This document shows positions 15,568-22,603 of a DNA stretch of 22,655 bases, piece by piece. The DNA is from Lentisphaeraceae bacterium (GTDB lineage Bacteria; Verrucomicrobiota; Kiritimatiellia; RFP12; DVOR01), in contig SFJE01000029.1 of the NCBI GenBank assembly GCA_004555175.1, positions 1 to 22,655 on the forward strand. Direction: 5' to 3'. Numbering within the stretch: the first letter of the stretch is position 1; each line of letters begins with the position of its first letter. A model generated the notes under the pieces. The model made no database searches and had not been told where the DNA came from. It was given only the letters and a program-made list of their open reading frames with translations. Position numbers and translations under genes: made by a program.

Positions 15568-15838
15568 TCCTGCGGCGTGACAAGGTTGCCTCCATTCCAT
15601 TTCCTTTGTGTTCCTGCGCGCTTCTGCGCGCCTTTGTGTTCTTTGTGTTCTTTGTGGTTAAATCCTGCGCGGCTCCTGCGGCGTGCGTGCGTAGCCATCC
15701 TTTTTTCTGTTCTTTGTGTTCCTGCGCGCTTCTGCGCGCCTTTGTGTTCTTTGTGTTCTTTGTGGTTAAATCCTGTGCGGCTCCTGCGGCGTGCGGGTGT
15801 AGCCATTCTCTTTTCGCTTCTTTGTGGTTCCTTCGCGC
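15568..15838 (+). repeat. Tandem 108-bp repeats, CACAAAG family inverted (right flank)
   Basis: Two well-matched units with an exact 108-bp period (for example, ttcctgcgcg at 15611 and 15719; tcctg after ttaaa at 15663 and 15771), plus a degraded partial copy from about 15568. Each contains CCTTTGTGTTCTTTGTG and TTCTTTGTGGTTAAA, which is the reverse complement of the TTTAACCACAAAGAACACAAAG core on the left side of the gene. As 108 is a multiple of three, the unit stays open in the frame of the downstream transporter gene. The second copy carries CCTGTGCGG where the first has CCTGCGCGG, creating the GTG used as a putative start. Confidence 0.93.
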
Positions 15839-18333
15839 ACGCGGTGGAGGTGTCGTTTATGGGGGGCTACGACCCCGACCAGCCGGAGAGTGCCGTGACG
15901 CGGCAGATTTTGGCGCTGGGCGAGGAACTGCCTGAGTTGCGGCCAGTTAAGTGGGGAGGCTTGTGGTTGCCGGGGGCGGGGGGACGCTCTCCGTTGCTTC
16001 TGGCGATGGCTGGCGGCAATGCGCCTGACATCTATCATTGCTGGTTTCACATCGCCCAGAACGACATCCGAAACGGCTTTTTGATGCCCCTCGATCGCTG
16101 GCTGGGTCCGGGCGGCGAGCGGTGGGAGGGCTGGGCGCGCGTGCCCGATCTCTGGCGCCGCGTGGCCTCTTCCGAGGGCCACCTCTACGCGCTCCCGGCC
16201 GCCTCGGTGGCCTATTACGGCATCCTCTACCGCAAGGATCTGGTCCGTGAAGCCGGGCTCGACCCCGAGCGTGTGCCGCAGACCTGGGCGGAGTTCTGGC
16301 GCTGGTGCCAGCAACTGACCACCCGCTCGCGCCGGGCCTTCGGCGTCTGCGAAGCCCCATGGAATTGGCTTCCGTGGCTCCAAAGCACCGGCGCCTCCCC
16401 AGTCATCCAGAGCCGCCAATCGCCCCTGCGCGGTCTTTCCTATGACTTCCCGATGGAGGCCACTCGCTGTCTGGCGCCCGATGGCGAAGACCTCTCCGCC
16501 CAACCGCCCCACTGGCGCGCTGCCTTCGATTCACCCGGCGCAATTGCCGCGGCCGAGTTCCTCCAGCGCCTAGCTTGGCAACCCTGGGTGCGCGACCCTG
16601 AGAGTGGCGAACCGCTGGACCTCACCCCCGAGGCGCGTGCCGCCGGGTGCCTACGCCTCCCCTCCGGGCGCGAGATCACCTTCGCACCCGAGGCGGTCTT
16701 CGAGGGCATCCTACGCAAACTCCCCCTGAACAACGATCCGGCCGCCTTCCTGCAAGGGGAGGTCTGCGCAATGTTCGCCGGCACCGAGGCTCTCGAGCGC
16801 ATCACGGGCGAAGGCGGTCTCGACCCCGACCTCATCGGCCTCATGCCTTTCCCGGCCCAGCACGCCGGTCTGCCGCGCGTCTTTCAGGCGCACCGCCACT
16901 TCTGGGCCATCAGCGAAGGCGTCTCGCGCCGCCCGCCGGCCGAGCAGGACCTCGTCTTCGCCTGCCTCGAACGCCTCGCCTCCCCCACCCTCAACGATGC
17001 GCACATCAAAGAACAGGTCCTGGAAGGTAATGCCCGCTGGTGCCACCCAGCCGACCTGCGCCGCCTGGGTCTGGAAGCCTACCTCGACGAAATCCCCCCC
17101 GCCATCCGCGCGCTCTATGATGACCTTGATGCCGGGCATATCGTTGCGCGCACCGAACCCTTTGTCGGCTTCTGGCAGGGCGTGAGTGACCTCCTCCAAC
17201 GCCGTCTCCTGGGGCTGCTCCTCTCCGAGGCCGGGCGCTCGCTCGATGTGGCCGAGGCTCTGCGCGCCATCAATGCCGATGCGAACCGTGGCCTGATGTT
17301 CCGCGTGGCCGATGAGGAACTTGCCCCGCGCCGCCCCTGGGCCCGGGTCATCCTCGGCACGCTCGTCCTCGGCCTCCTAACCTGCCTCACCGTCAAACTC
17401 CATCGCCTGCGCCGGAAGCGGGCCATCCGCGCGCTTCCCGAGCGCACCGGCGGTCGCTCGCCCGTGGCCATTGCGCTCCTCATGCTCCTGCCGGCCCTCC
17501 TCTCCATCACCGTCTGGAGCTACATTCCGCTGGTACGCGGCGTGCTGATGGCCTTCCGCGACTACCACATCATTGGCGAGAGCCCGTGGGTGGGGCTCGA
17601 CAACTTCATTCTGGTGGCCACCGACTGGGGCTTTTGGTGCAGCGTGGGGCGGACCCTCAAGTATGTGGCCCTGACGCTCCTCTTCGGCTTCCTCACGCCC
17701 ATCTTTCTGGCCATTATGCTCTCGGAGATTCCGCGCGGGCGCATCCTCTTCCGCACGCTCTACTTCCTGCCACACCTCACCTCCACCCTCGTCATCACCC
17801 TCCTCTGGCAGTTGATGTACGACCCCACCGAGAACGGCATGCTTAACCGACTCCTCGCCGCCTGCGGTCTGCCCCTACAAACCTGGCTCCAAGACCCCGC
17901 CTGGGCAATGATTTGCTGCATCCTGCCGGGCGTCTGGGCCGGTGCGGGAATGGCCTCGCTCATCTACATTGCCGCGCTTCAGGCCTTGCCGCAAGATTAC
18001 TATGAAGCAGCTGCCATCGATGGCGCGGGCTTCTGGGGCCGCCTCCGCCACGTGATGCTCCCGCAACTCATGCCGCTGATGGTCATCAACTTCGTTGGGG
18101 CCTTCATCGCGGCCTTCCAAAGTATTGGCTCGATCTTCCTGCTCACCTTCGGCGGCCCGGGCGACGCCACCAACGTCCTCTCACTCGCTATCTGGAAGGA
18201 AGCCTACAACAACCTCCGCATGGGCTCGGCCACCACGATGGCCTGGTTCCTCGGCACGGCCCTGATCGGCTTCACCTATCTGCAATTCCGCATCCTCCGA
18301 AAAGTGGAGTTCCGCCGCGCTAGCGAAAACTAG
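15775..18333 (+). CDS. Fused ABC solute-binding protein and MalF-type permease
   Basis: About 852 residues from GTG 15775. Residues 1-23 form a textbook signal peptide (RLLRR, then AGVAILFSLLCGSF, then AHA cleavage). Residues 24-520 are a family 1-type carbohydrate-binding protein (PDIYHCWF, LYALPAASVAYYGILYRKDL, PQTWAEFWRWCQQL, FLQGEVCAMFAGT). A membrane helix (524-542) and a basic loop lead to a sugar-type permease domain (560-852, six helices) with the EAA loop EAAAIDGAGFWGRLRHVMLP (744-763) that docks the ATPase. The likely job is uptake of a sugar, glycan or similar solute. No MalG-type partner or ATPase is nearby. Start uncertain: no ribosome site is visible upstream of the GTG, and the whole region is repeat sequence. 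The first ATG is at residue 29, past the signal peptide. Confidence 0.88.
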   Translation: MRLLRRAGVAILFSLLCGSFAHAVEVSFMGGYDPDQPESAVTRQILALGEELPELRPVKWGGLWLPGAGGRSPLLLAMAGGNAPDIYHCWFHIAQNDIRNGFLMPLDRWLGPGGERWEGWARVPDLWRRVASSEGHLYALPAASVAYYGILYRKDLVREAGLDPERVPQTWAEFWRWCQQLTTRSRRAFGVCEAPWNWLPWLQSTGASPVIQSRQSPLRGLSYDFPMEATRCLAPDGEDLSAQPPHWRAAFDSPGAIAAAEFLQRLAWQPWVRDPESGEPLDLTPEARAAGCLRLPSGREITFAPEAVFEGILRKLPLNNDPAAFLQGEVCAMFAGTEALERITGEGGLDPDLIGLMPFPAQHAGLPRVFQAHRHFWAISEGVSRRPPAEQDLVFACLERLASPTLNDAHIKEQVLEGNARWCHPADLRRLGLEAYLDEIPPAIRALYDDLDAGHIVARTEPFVGFWQGVSDLLQRRLLGLLLSEAGRSLDVAEALRAINADANRGLMFRVADEELAPRRPWARVILGTLVLGLLTCLTVKLHRLRRKRAIRALPERTGGRSPVAIALLMLLPALLSITVWSYIPLVRGVLMAFRDYHIIGESPWVGLDNFILVATDWGFWCSVGRTLKYVALTLLFGFLTPIFLAIMLSEIPRGRILFRTLYFLPHLTSTLVITLLWQLMYDPTENGMLNRLLAACGLPLQTWLQDPAWAMICCILPGVWAGAGMASLIYIAALQALPQDYYEAAAIDGAGFWGRLRHVMLPQLMPLMVINFVGAFIAAFQSIGSIFLLTFGGPGDATNVLSLAIWKEAYNNLRMGSATTMAWFLGTALIGFTYLQFRILRKVEFRRASEN

Positions 18334-18370
18334 CACAGCGGAACTCAATATCCCTACACACCCTTGAATG

Positions 18371-18407
18371 AAGCGGACAACCTTGGGATTGCGGTGTCCG
18401 CTCTTTT
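18371..18407 (+). terminator. Rho-independent terminator after the SBP-permease gene
   Basis: AGCGGACA (18372-18379) pairs with TGTCCGCT (18395-18402), extended by CC/GG across a bulged A, followed by CTTTT. It lies about 40 bases after the stop codon. A second hairpin, GAGCCT/AGGCTC (18408-18413 with 18425-18430), follows directly without a T-run. Confidence 0.7.
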
Positions 18408-18629
18408 GAGCCTAGGGGGTGTCCAGGCTCCACTGGCGGTCAGGCCGACAATCGCTGCCCAACCCTCCCCCTTTTAACCCAAGCTCCGAGAAGAGGCCTT
18501 CTGTAAGACTTTCTCTTCCGCTGGAGAACGCTTTTATTGTAAGCCCGAATCCCCCGTGATTCAATCTCTTTCAGCCGCTTTTTTGGGGGTGCGTTCTCTA
18601 GAATGCACCCCGCGCGCGGGGCGGGAGAC
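18408..18629. other. Convergent intergenic spacer with hairpins
   Basis: Space between the plus-strand transporter and the minus-strand MFS gene. It holds the GAGCCT/AGGCTC hairpin and a strong stem, GGGGTGCGTTCT (18586-18597) with AGAATGCACCCC (18600-18611), 12 pairs with one wobble and an almost absent loop. The run of T lies on the wrong side of this stem for a simple terminator on either strand. A GAGAACGC/GCGTTCTC pair (about 18522 and 18591) is a second possible partner. No credible gene seen. Confidence 0.6.
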
Positions 18630-19871
18630 TCAGCGATTGGCCTCGCGGCTCCGCCGTAGGGCCACGGTGGCCACCAAGACCAAGAGCCCAATCCCGGACA
18701 TCATCGCAAAGGCCACGCGCAGATTAAATGCGTGCGCGACAAAGCCAATCAGCGGCGGCGTGGCCAAGAAACCAAAGAAGCCAATCGTCGAGATCTCGGC
18801 AATCGCAATACTCGGGCTCACCCCGCGAACCTTCCCGGCCAGACCGCAACAGAGCGGCACTACCGCGCTCGTTCCGCACCCCACCAAGGCAAATCCCAGC
18901 GCCACCCCGCCCAATGCCACCGCTGGCGTAAACCCGGCCACCCCTACCGCCAAGGCCAAGCCCCCCGAAATGCACACACCGCAAACCAAGAGCACGCGCA
19001 GCACGCCCAGCCGATTGACCACCCCATCCACCACAAAGCGCATTGTCACCATCGTGCACAGATACGCCAAATACCCCAGCGACTGCTGCGCCGGCTCCAC
19101 GCGCACCACATCGCGCAAATAAATCCCGCTCCAATCGTAAATCGTTCCCTCACAGGCCATACACCCGAGTGAGGCCACCCCCAGCCACAACAGCACCGGC
19201 GTCAACTTCCATCCGCCCGCGCCCCCCTTCGCCCCGGCACGCGCCGCCCCAGCCGCGCGATCAAAGCCCATCAACGCCCCGCCCGAGAAGGAGAGCAGCG
19301 CACACGCTCCCGCTGCCACGCACCCAAAGTGCAACCACACCGGCGCGCCCACATACGCAAAGCCCACACTCAGCGCCACCGCCACCAACCCGGCGAGCGA
19401 CCACATCCCATGGAAGAGGGCGATGATACTGCGCCGGTAGTAGTGCTCGAGCTGCACGCCCTGAGTGTTGGCCGCCGTATTCGAGAGGTTCGCCGCAAAG
19501 CCCGCCAAGAAGAGCCCGGCGCCCAACAACCACGCATTCGGCGCCACGCCCAGAAAGCAGAGCACGCTCGGATAGAGAAAGCCCGCCGTCACCAACATCC
19601 GCCGACTCCCCAAGCGCGCCACCAGCCACCCGCTCGGCACAATCGCCAAAAACTGCCCAATCGGCAACATCAGTAGGAGCGACCCCAACTGCGCCTCGTT
19701 CAATCCCAAGCGCACGCGCACATCGGGAATACGCGCGCACCACGTGGCAAACATCAGCCCCTGAATGAAGAAGGAGGCACAAATCGCCAGCCGCGTGCGA
19801 ATGAGCCGCGGCAACCGCGGGAAAAACCAAGTCGACAGCAGAAGCGGCCTGCCGCGCATCGCGTGCCTCAC
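18630..19871 (-). CDS. MFS transporter, YbjJ-like
   Basis: 413 residues with 12 hydrophobic helices. The start is GTG at 19871, overlapping the upstream stop as GTGA; an ATG four codons later is an alternative. After a basic tail, helix 1 runs into FATWCARIPDVRVRLGLNEAQLGSLLLMLPIG, the WA.RIP.V...LGL pattern of YbjJ-type MFS carriers. The loop 2-3 motif is GWLVARLGSRRM (the family's G...DR.GRR variant). LFHGMWSLAGLVAV matches the FHG.WS.GG... helix of the same branch. Inner-membrane carrier of a small solute; the substrate is not readable. Together with the fumarase-beta gene it forms a short coupled pair downstream of leuA, which suggests a carboxylate substrate only as a guess. Confidence 0.88.
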   Translation of the reverse strand: MRHAMRGRPLLLSTWFFPRLPRLIRTRLAICASFFIQGLMFATWCARIPDVRVRLGLNEAQLGSLLLMLPIGQFLAIVPSGWLVARLGSRRMLVTAGFLYPSVLCFLGVAPNAWLLGAGLFLAGFAANLSNTAANTQGVQLEHYYRRSIIALFHGMWSLAGLVAVALSVGFAYVGAPVWLHFGCVAAGACALLSFSGGALMGFDRAAGAARAGAKGGAGGWKLTPVLLWLGVASLGCMACEGTIYDWSGIYLRDVVRVEPAQQSLGYLAYLCTMVTMRFVVDGVVNRLGVLRVLLVCGVCISGGLALAVGVAGFTPAVALGGVALGFALVGCGTSAVVPLCCGLAGKVRGVSPSIAIAEISTIGFFGFLATPPLIGFVAHAFNLRVAFAMMSGIGLLVLVATVALRRSREANR

Positions 19872-20434
19872 TGCCCTAAGAGCGAACGCAGCCGCGCCTG
19901 CGAGTGCGTGGCCACCTCATCGTAGAGGCTGTTCCCGTGGGCATCCATCGCCACCGTCACCGGGAACTCCCGCACGCGCAGGTGCCACATCGCCTCGGCC
20001 GCGCCAAACGCCTCCAGAAAGTCCACCCCCTCCACCTGCTCAACGGCATTGGCGATCAGCGTGGCCGCCCCGCCCACAGCCTGCAGGTAGACGCAACCGT
20101 GCTCGCGGCAGGCCGCCAAGGTCTTGGCCCCCATTCCACCCTTACCAATAATCAGGCGCAGACCAAAGCGCGCAATGACCTCCGCCTCGTAGGGCTCCTC
20201 GCGCGATGATGTGGTCGGCCCGCCGGCCACCATCCGCCACCCCTCGCCCGCGCGCACCATCACCGGTCCGCAATGGTAGAGCGCCGACGTCCGCAAATCC
20301 ACGCCCGGGGGCAGAGCGCCCCCATCATGGAGATACTTATGGAAGCGGTCGCGCCCGGTATGAACCAACCCGCAGAGCGAAAGGGTCTGCCCGAGGCGTA
20401 GCGAGCGCACATCCAATGTGGCAATGTCGTCCAT
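19868..20434 (-). CDS. Class I fumarase / L(+)-tartrate dehydratase beta subunit (C-terminal domain)
   Basis: 188 residues from ATG 20434, chosen because GGAGAAGG lies just upstream; a longer reading into the leuA-side repeat is rejected. Family features in order: LRLGQTLSLCGLVHTGRDRFHKYL (swivelling-domain start with the conserved arginines), LYHCGPVM, AGGPTTSSR, IGKGGMG, AVGGAATLIA and FGAAEAMWHLRVREFPVTVAMDAHGNSLY. In two-subunit class I hydro-lyases the beta chain pairs with an alpha chain holding a 4Fe-4S cluster, hydrating fumarate or dehydrating tartrate. No alpha gene is adjacent: leuA is upstream and the MFS gene downstream. It must pair with an alpha chain coded elsewhere or do another job. 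Confidence 0.9.
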   Translation of the reverse strand: MDDIATLDVRSLRLGQTLSLCGLVHTGRDRFHKYLHDGGALPPGVDLRTSALYHCGPVMVRAGEGWRMVAGGPTTSSREEPYEAEVIARFGLRLIIGKGGMGAKTLAACREHGCVYLQAVGGAATLIANAVEQVEGVDFLEAFGAAEAMWHLRVREFPVTVAMDAHGNSLYDEVATHSQARLRSLLGQ

Positions 20435-20463
20435 AAACCTTCTCCGTGCTCGCAAAGCTCTCA

Positions 20464-20542
20464 GATGACAGATACCGGATGACAGATGACGGAAATCGGC
20501 AAAGCGACGGCTTCTATCATCCGTCATCCCCTATCCGTCATC
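20464..20542. repeat. Inverted arms of 14-bp-period GATGAC repeats between leuA and the fumarase-beta gene
   Basis: Left arm: GATGAC at 20464, 20478 and 20485, the first two at a 14-bp step. Right arm: TCCGTCATC at 20520 and 20534, also a 14-bp step. GATGACGGA (20485-20493) pairs perfectly with TCCGTCATC (20520-20528) over a 26-base loop. It occupies nearly the whole gap just after the leuA stop, so it could end or trim the leuA message or protect its 3' end. No T-run of note. Confidence 0.85.
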
Positions 20543-20546
20543 CCTC

Positions 20547-22127
20547 TTACACCAAGCCCGTGCCAGCGCTGGCGGCGGCCAGGGTGGCGGCGTTAACGGT
20601 CATCCGCTGCTCATCCTCCAACAACCCGTTGAGGGCGTGGACATAGGCGCGGATGGCAGCCTCGATGATGTCCTGCGCCACGCCGCGGCCGAGGTAGACG
20701 CGCTGGTTATGGCGCACGCGCAGGTCGCACTCGCCCTGGGCATCGACATTCGCGGTGACGGCCGAGACCGAGAAGTTCTCGATCGTGACGTGGAGGTTGA
20801 GCATCTTGTTGATGGCATTGAAGGAGGCCTCGATCGGGCCGCTGCCCATCGCCACCTCTTCCACGGTCTGGCCATCGACCTTCAGGCGCACCGTCGAGAC
20901 GTTGGCATTGGTGTTGCCGGTGGCGGCGAGGAAGCGATCGAAGACGACCTTCTGCTGGGCATCCGGACGCATCTCCAGGCCGCGCGCCAGGGCCTCGATG
21001 TCGGCATCGGTGACCACCTTCTTGGCATCGGCCAGGTCCTTGAAGCGGGTGAAGAGCTCGGCCAGGCGATCCTCCGAGAGGGTGATCCCCAGCTGCGCGA
21101 GGCGGTCCTTGAGCGCGTGCTTGCCCGAGTGCTTACCCAACACCATCTGGCTCTGCGTCAAGCCAATCGATTCGGGTGTCATAATCTCGTAGGTCTGGCG
21201 GTTGGCCAGCATCCCGTGCTGGTGAATGCCCGACTCGTGGGCAAAGGCGTTCTGGCCGACAATCGCCTTATTATTCTGCACGCGGCTACCGGTCACCGAG
21301 CAGACGCAGCGACTGGTGGACATAATCTTTGTGGTATCCACGCCGCACTCCAGGTTCTCGAAGAAGTCGTGGCGCGTACGCAGAGCCATCACAATCTCCT
21401 CGAGCGCGGCATTCCCCGCTCGCTCGCCAATGCCATTGACCGTGCACTCGGCCTGACCGGCCCCCGCGCGCAGCGCCGCGAGCGTGTTGGCCACCGCCAA
21501 GCCCAAGTCGTTGTGGCAGTGTACGGCAATCGTGGCGTTGCCCACATTGGGCACATGCTCCATCACGCGGCGGATGCGCGCACCGAACTCTTCGGGGATC
21601 GCGTAGCCCACCGTGTCGGGCAGATTGACCACCGCCGCGCCAGCGGCAATCACCGCCTCAATCACCTTCCAGGAGAACTCCTCCTCGGTGCGCGTGTAGT
21701 CTTCCAGCGAGAACTGCACCTCGGGGCAGAGGTTGCGCGCATACTTCACCATACTCACCGCCTGCTGCAACACCTGCTCGGGACTCATCCGCAGCTTATA
21801 CTGCATATGCACCGGGCTCGTGGCCAGGAAGGTGTGAATGCGCGGCAGCGCCGCCCCCTTTACTGCCGCCCACGCCTGGTCAATATCCCCCTTCAGCGCA
21901 CGCGCCAGCGAAGCCACCGTGCAAGTCTTCACCTGATTGGCAATCGCCTGCACGCTCTCGAAGTCGCCGGGCGAAGCAATGGCGAAGCCCGCCTCAATCA
22001 CGTCGACCTTCAGCGCCTCAAGGTTTCCAGCCACCAAGAGCTTGTCGTGCAGCTTCATGCTGCAACCGGGGCTCTGCTCGCCATCGCGTAGCGTGGTATC
22101 AAATATCGCAACCTTGCGTGTGTCCAT
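20547..22127 (-). CDS. leuA: 2-isopropylmalate synthase
   Basis: 526 residues, standard length. First committed step of leucine synthesis: acetyl-CoA plus 2-oxoisovalerate to 2-isopropylmalate, in the cytosol. The catalytic barrel opens with IFDTTLRDGEQSPG (metal Asp10, Arg14). Metal ligands His203 and His205 lie in HCHNDLGLAVAN; GIGERAGNAALEE carries Asn239. FAHESGIHQHGM and LGKHSGKHAL are the family's later signatures. The C-terminal region (about 395-526) is the LeuA dimer/regulatory domain that normally binds leucine for feedback inhibition. The ribosome site is TAGGAAG, seven bases before ATG 22127. Transcription is from the promoter at 22336-22364 through an attenuator (see separate entries). 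leuB/C/D are not in the window. Confidence 0.97.
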   Translation of the reverse strand: MDTRKVAIFDTTLRDGEQSPGCSMKLHDKLLVAGNLEALKVDVIEAGFAIASPGDFESVQAIANQVKTCTVASLARALKGDIDQAWAAVKGAALPRIHTFLATSPVHMQYKLRMSPEQVLQQAVSMVKYARNLCPEVQFSLEDYTRTEEEFSWKVIEAVIAAGAAVVNLPDTVGYAIPEEFGARIRRVMEHVPNVGNATIAVHCHNDLGLAVANTLAALRAGAGQAECTVNGIGERAGNAALEEIVMALRTRHDFFENLECGVDTTKIMSTSRCVCSVTGSRVQNNKAIVGQNAFAHESGIHQHGMLANRQTYEIMTPESIGLTQSQMVLGKHSGKHALKDRLAQLGITLSEDRLAELFTRFKDLADAKKVVTDADIEALARGLEMRPDAQQKVVFDRFLAATGNTNANVSTVRLKVDGQTVEEVAMGSGPIEASFNAINKMLNLHVTIENFSVSAVTANVDAQGECDLRVRHNQRVYLGRGVAQDIIEAAIRAYVHALNGLLEDEQRMTVNAATLAAASAGTGLV

Positions 22128-22178
22128 CTCGTGCTTCCTATTTCTCCGGCCCTACGGGGACGCCGGGGCCTAAACACC

Positions 22179-22214
22179 AAAAAGGCCCCCGCCGTCTACT
22201 AACCCGCGGAGGCC
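22179..22214 (-). terminator. leuA attenuator: intrinsic terminator in the leader
   Basis: On the minus strand GGCCTCCGC (22214-22206) pairs over nine positions (one G-U) with GCGGGGGCC (22192-22184), with a 13-base loop, followed directly by TTTTT (22183-22179). It lies 52 bases before the leuA start codon and about 115 bases into the message, so ending here would stop leuA expression. The 5' arm can instead pair with GCGGTAGGTT (22260-22251), which would block the terminator. Confidence 0.87.
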
Positions 22215-22253
22215 ACTGTACGTTCTCAAGACGCCGACGCATAACGCCGCAAC

Positions 22254-22313
22254 CTACCGCTTCCCGCCGCTCAACAGCGGCAGAAGGCTAAGTCGAAAGG
22301 TCGCAAACGTCAT
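22254..22313 (-). CDS. leuL: leuA leader peptide (Leu-rich, 19 aa)
   Basis: A short open frame on the leuA message: MTFATFRLSLLPLLSGGKR, with five Leu codons in seven (codons 8-14, window 22292-22272). GAGGA (22323-22319) stands five bases before ATG 22313, a good ribosome site; an in-frame ATG at 22325 would add MRTL but would sit only about four bases from the predicted message start. The Leu codons overlap the 5' strand of an RNA stem (CTGCCGCT, 22283-22276), and the stop codon lies inside its partner (AGCGGTAG, 22261-22254). This is the classic arrangement of a ribosome-mediated attenuator. Symbol used by analogy with enterobacterial leuL; there is no sequence homology claimed. Confidence 0.8.
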   Translation of the reverse strand: MTFATFRLSLLPLLSGGKR

Positions 22314-22335
22314 CAACGTCCTCATAACGCGCGCA

Positions 22336-22364
22336 ATAGTACCATCCTCCAGCCCAAAAGGCAA
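22336..22364 (-). promoter_or_regulatory. leuA promoter
   Basis: On the minus strand, TTGCCT (-35, 22364-22359) and TACTAT (-10, 22341-22336) are separated by exactly 17 bases, with an extended TG before the -10 (TGGTACTAT). Transcription should start near 22329, giving a leader of about 200 bases that contains the leader peptide and attenuator. Confidence 0.75.
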
Positions 22365-22379
22365 GCACTTTACGCAATG

Positions 22380-22485
22380 CACATCCTAAGGCGCCGCCCC
22401 TCAATCTAACGAAACCGGTTAAGGCCCTTGCCCCTGCGCTGGCTCCCCCTGCAGAGCGCACGTCTCCCACTCACGCACCCGGCAC
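22380..22485. other. Non-coding stretch upstream of leuA promoter
   Basis: No gene with a sensible ribosome site or family resemblance on either strand; an antisense open frame running from the leuA leader through here is composed of low-information sequence and overlaps the promoter and leader peptide. Nothing else seen. Confidence 0.5.
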
Positions 22486-22557
22486 TGCGTGGTACCCCAA
22501 TTACCGTACATCAAGTACCCCAATTGGGGTACCACGCATTCCCCAATTGGGGTACTT
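22486..22557. repeat. Interleaved perfect palindromes, GTACCCCAATTGGGGTAC family
   Basis: GTACCCCAATTGGGGTAC (22515-22532) is an 18-base perfect palindrome. Its halves belong to two longer inverted repeats: TGCGTGGTACCCCAATT (22486-22502) with AATTGGGGTACCACGCA (22522-22538), 17 of 17, and AAGTACCCCAATTGGGG (22513-22529) with CCCCAATTGGGGTACTT (22541-22557), 17 of 17. The arms overlap, so the two long hairpins exclude each other. No coding content. Confidence 0.93.
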
Positions 22558-22603
22558 CCTCAATCTCGGGCTAGTCGGATTTACGCCTCGGGCTGGCACG
22601 ATT

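Noticed and set aside
15472..15774. Extended N-terminus of the transporter fusion, reading through the GxxExxY gene end and both repeat copies
   Set aside because: It overlaps a solid gene, and the added residues are translated repeats before a clear signal peptide; the 108-bp unit is open simply because it is a multiple of three.
15258..15806. Minus-strand open frame of 182 codons across the GxxExxY gene and right repeats
   Set aside because: Its N-terminal half is repeat translation (NHKEHKEHKG type) and its C-terminal half is the antisense of a clear PDDEXK_3 gene; no ribosome site or family match.
14924..15838. CRISPR array from the CACAAAG repeats
   Set aside because: Units are directly abutting with near-identical filler and two different periods; no unique spacers and no cas genes.
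18586..18611. 12-pair hairpin as a terminator for the MFS gene
   Set aside because: The T-run is on the wrong side for either strand; kept only as an unexplained hairpin.
20637..22091. 484-codon plus-strand frame across leuA
   Set aside because: Antisense of a highly conserved leuA; composition rich in His/Leu/Arg/Gly typical of shadow frames.
22288..22470. 60-codon minus-strand frame across the leuA promoter
   Set aside because: It spans the promoter and the leader peptide in another frame and has no ribosome site.
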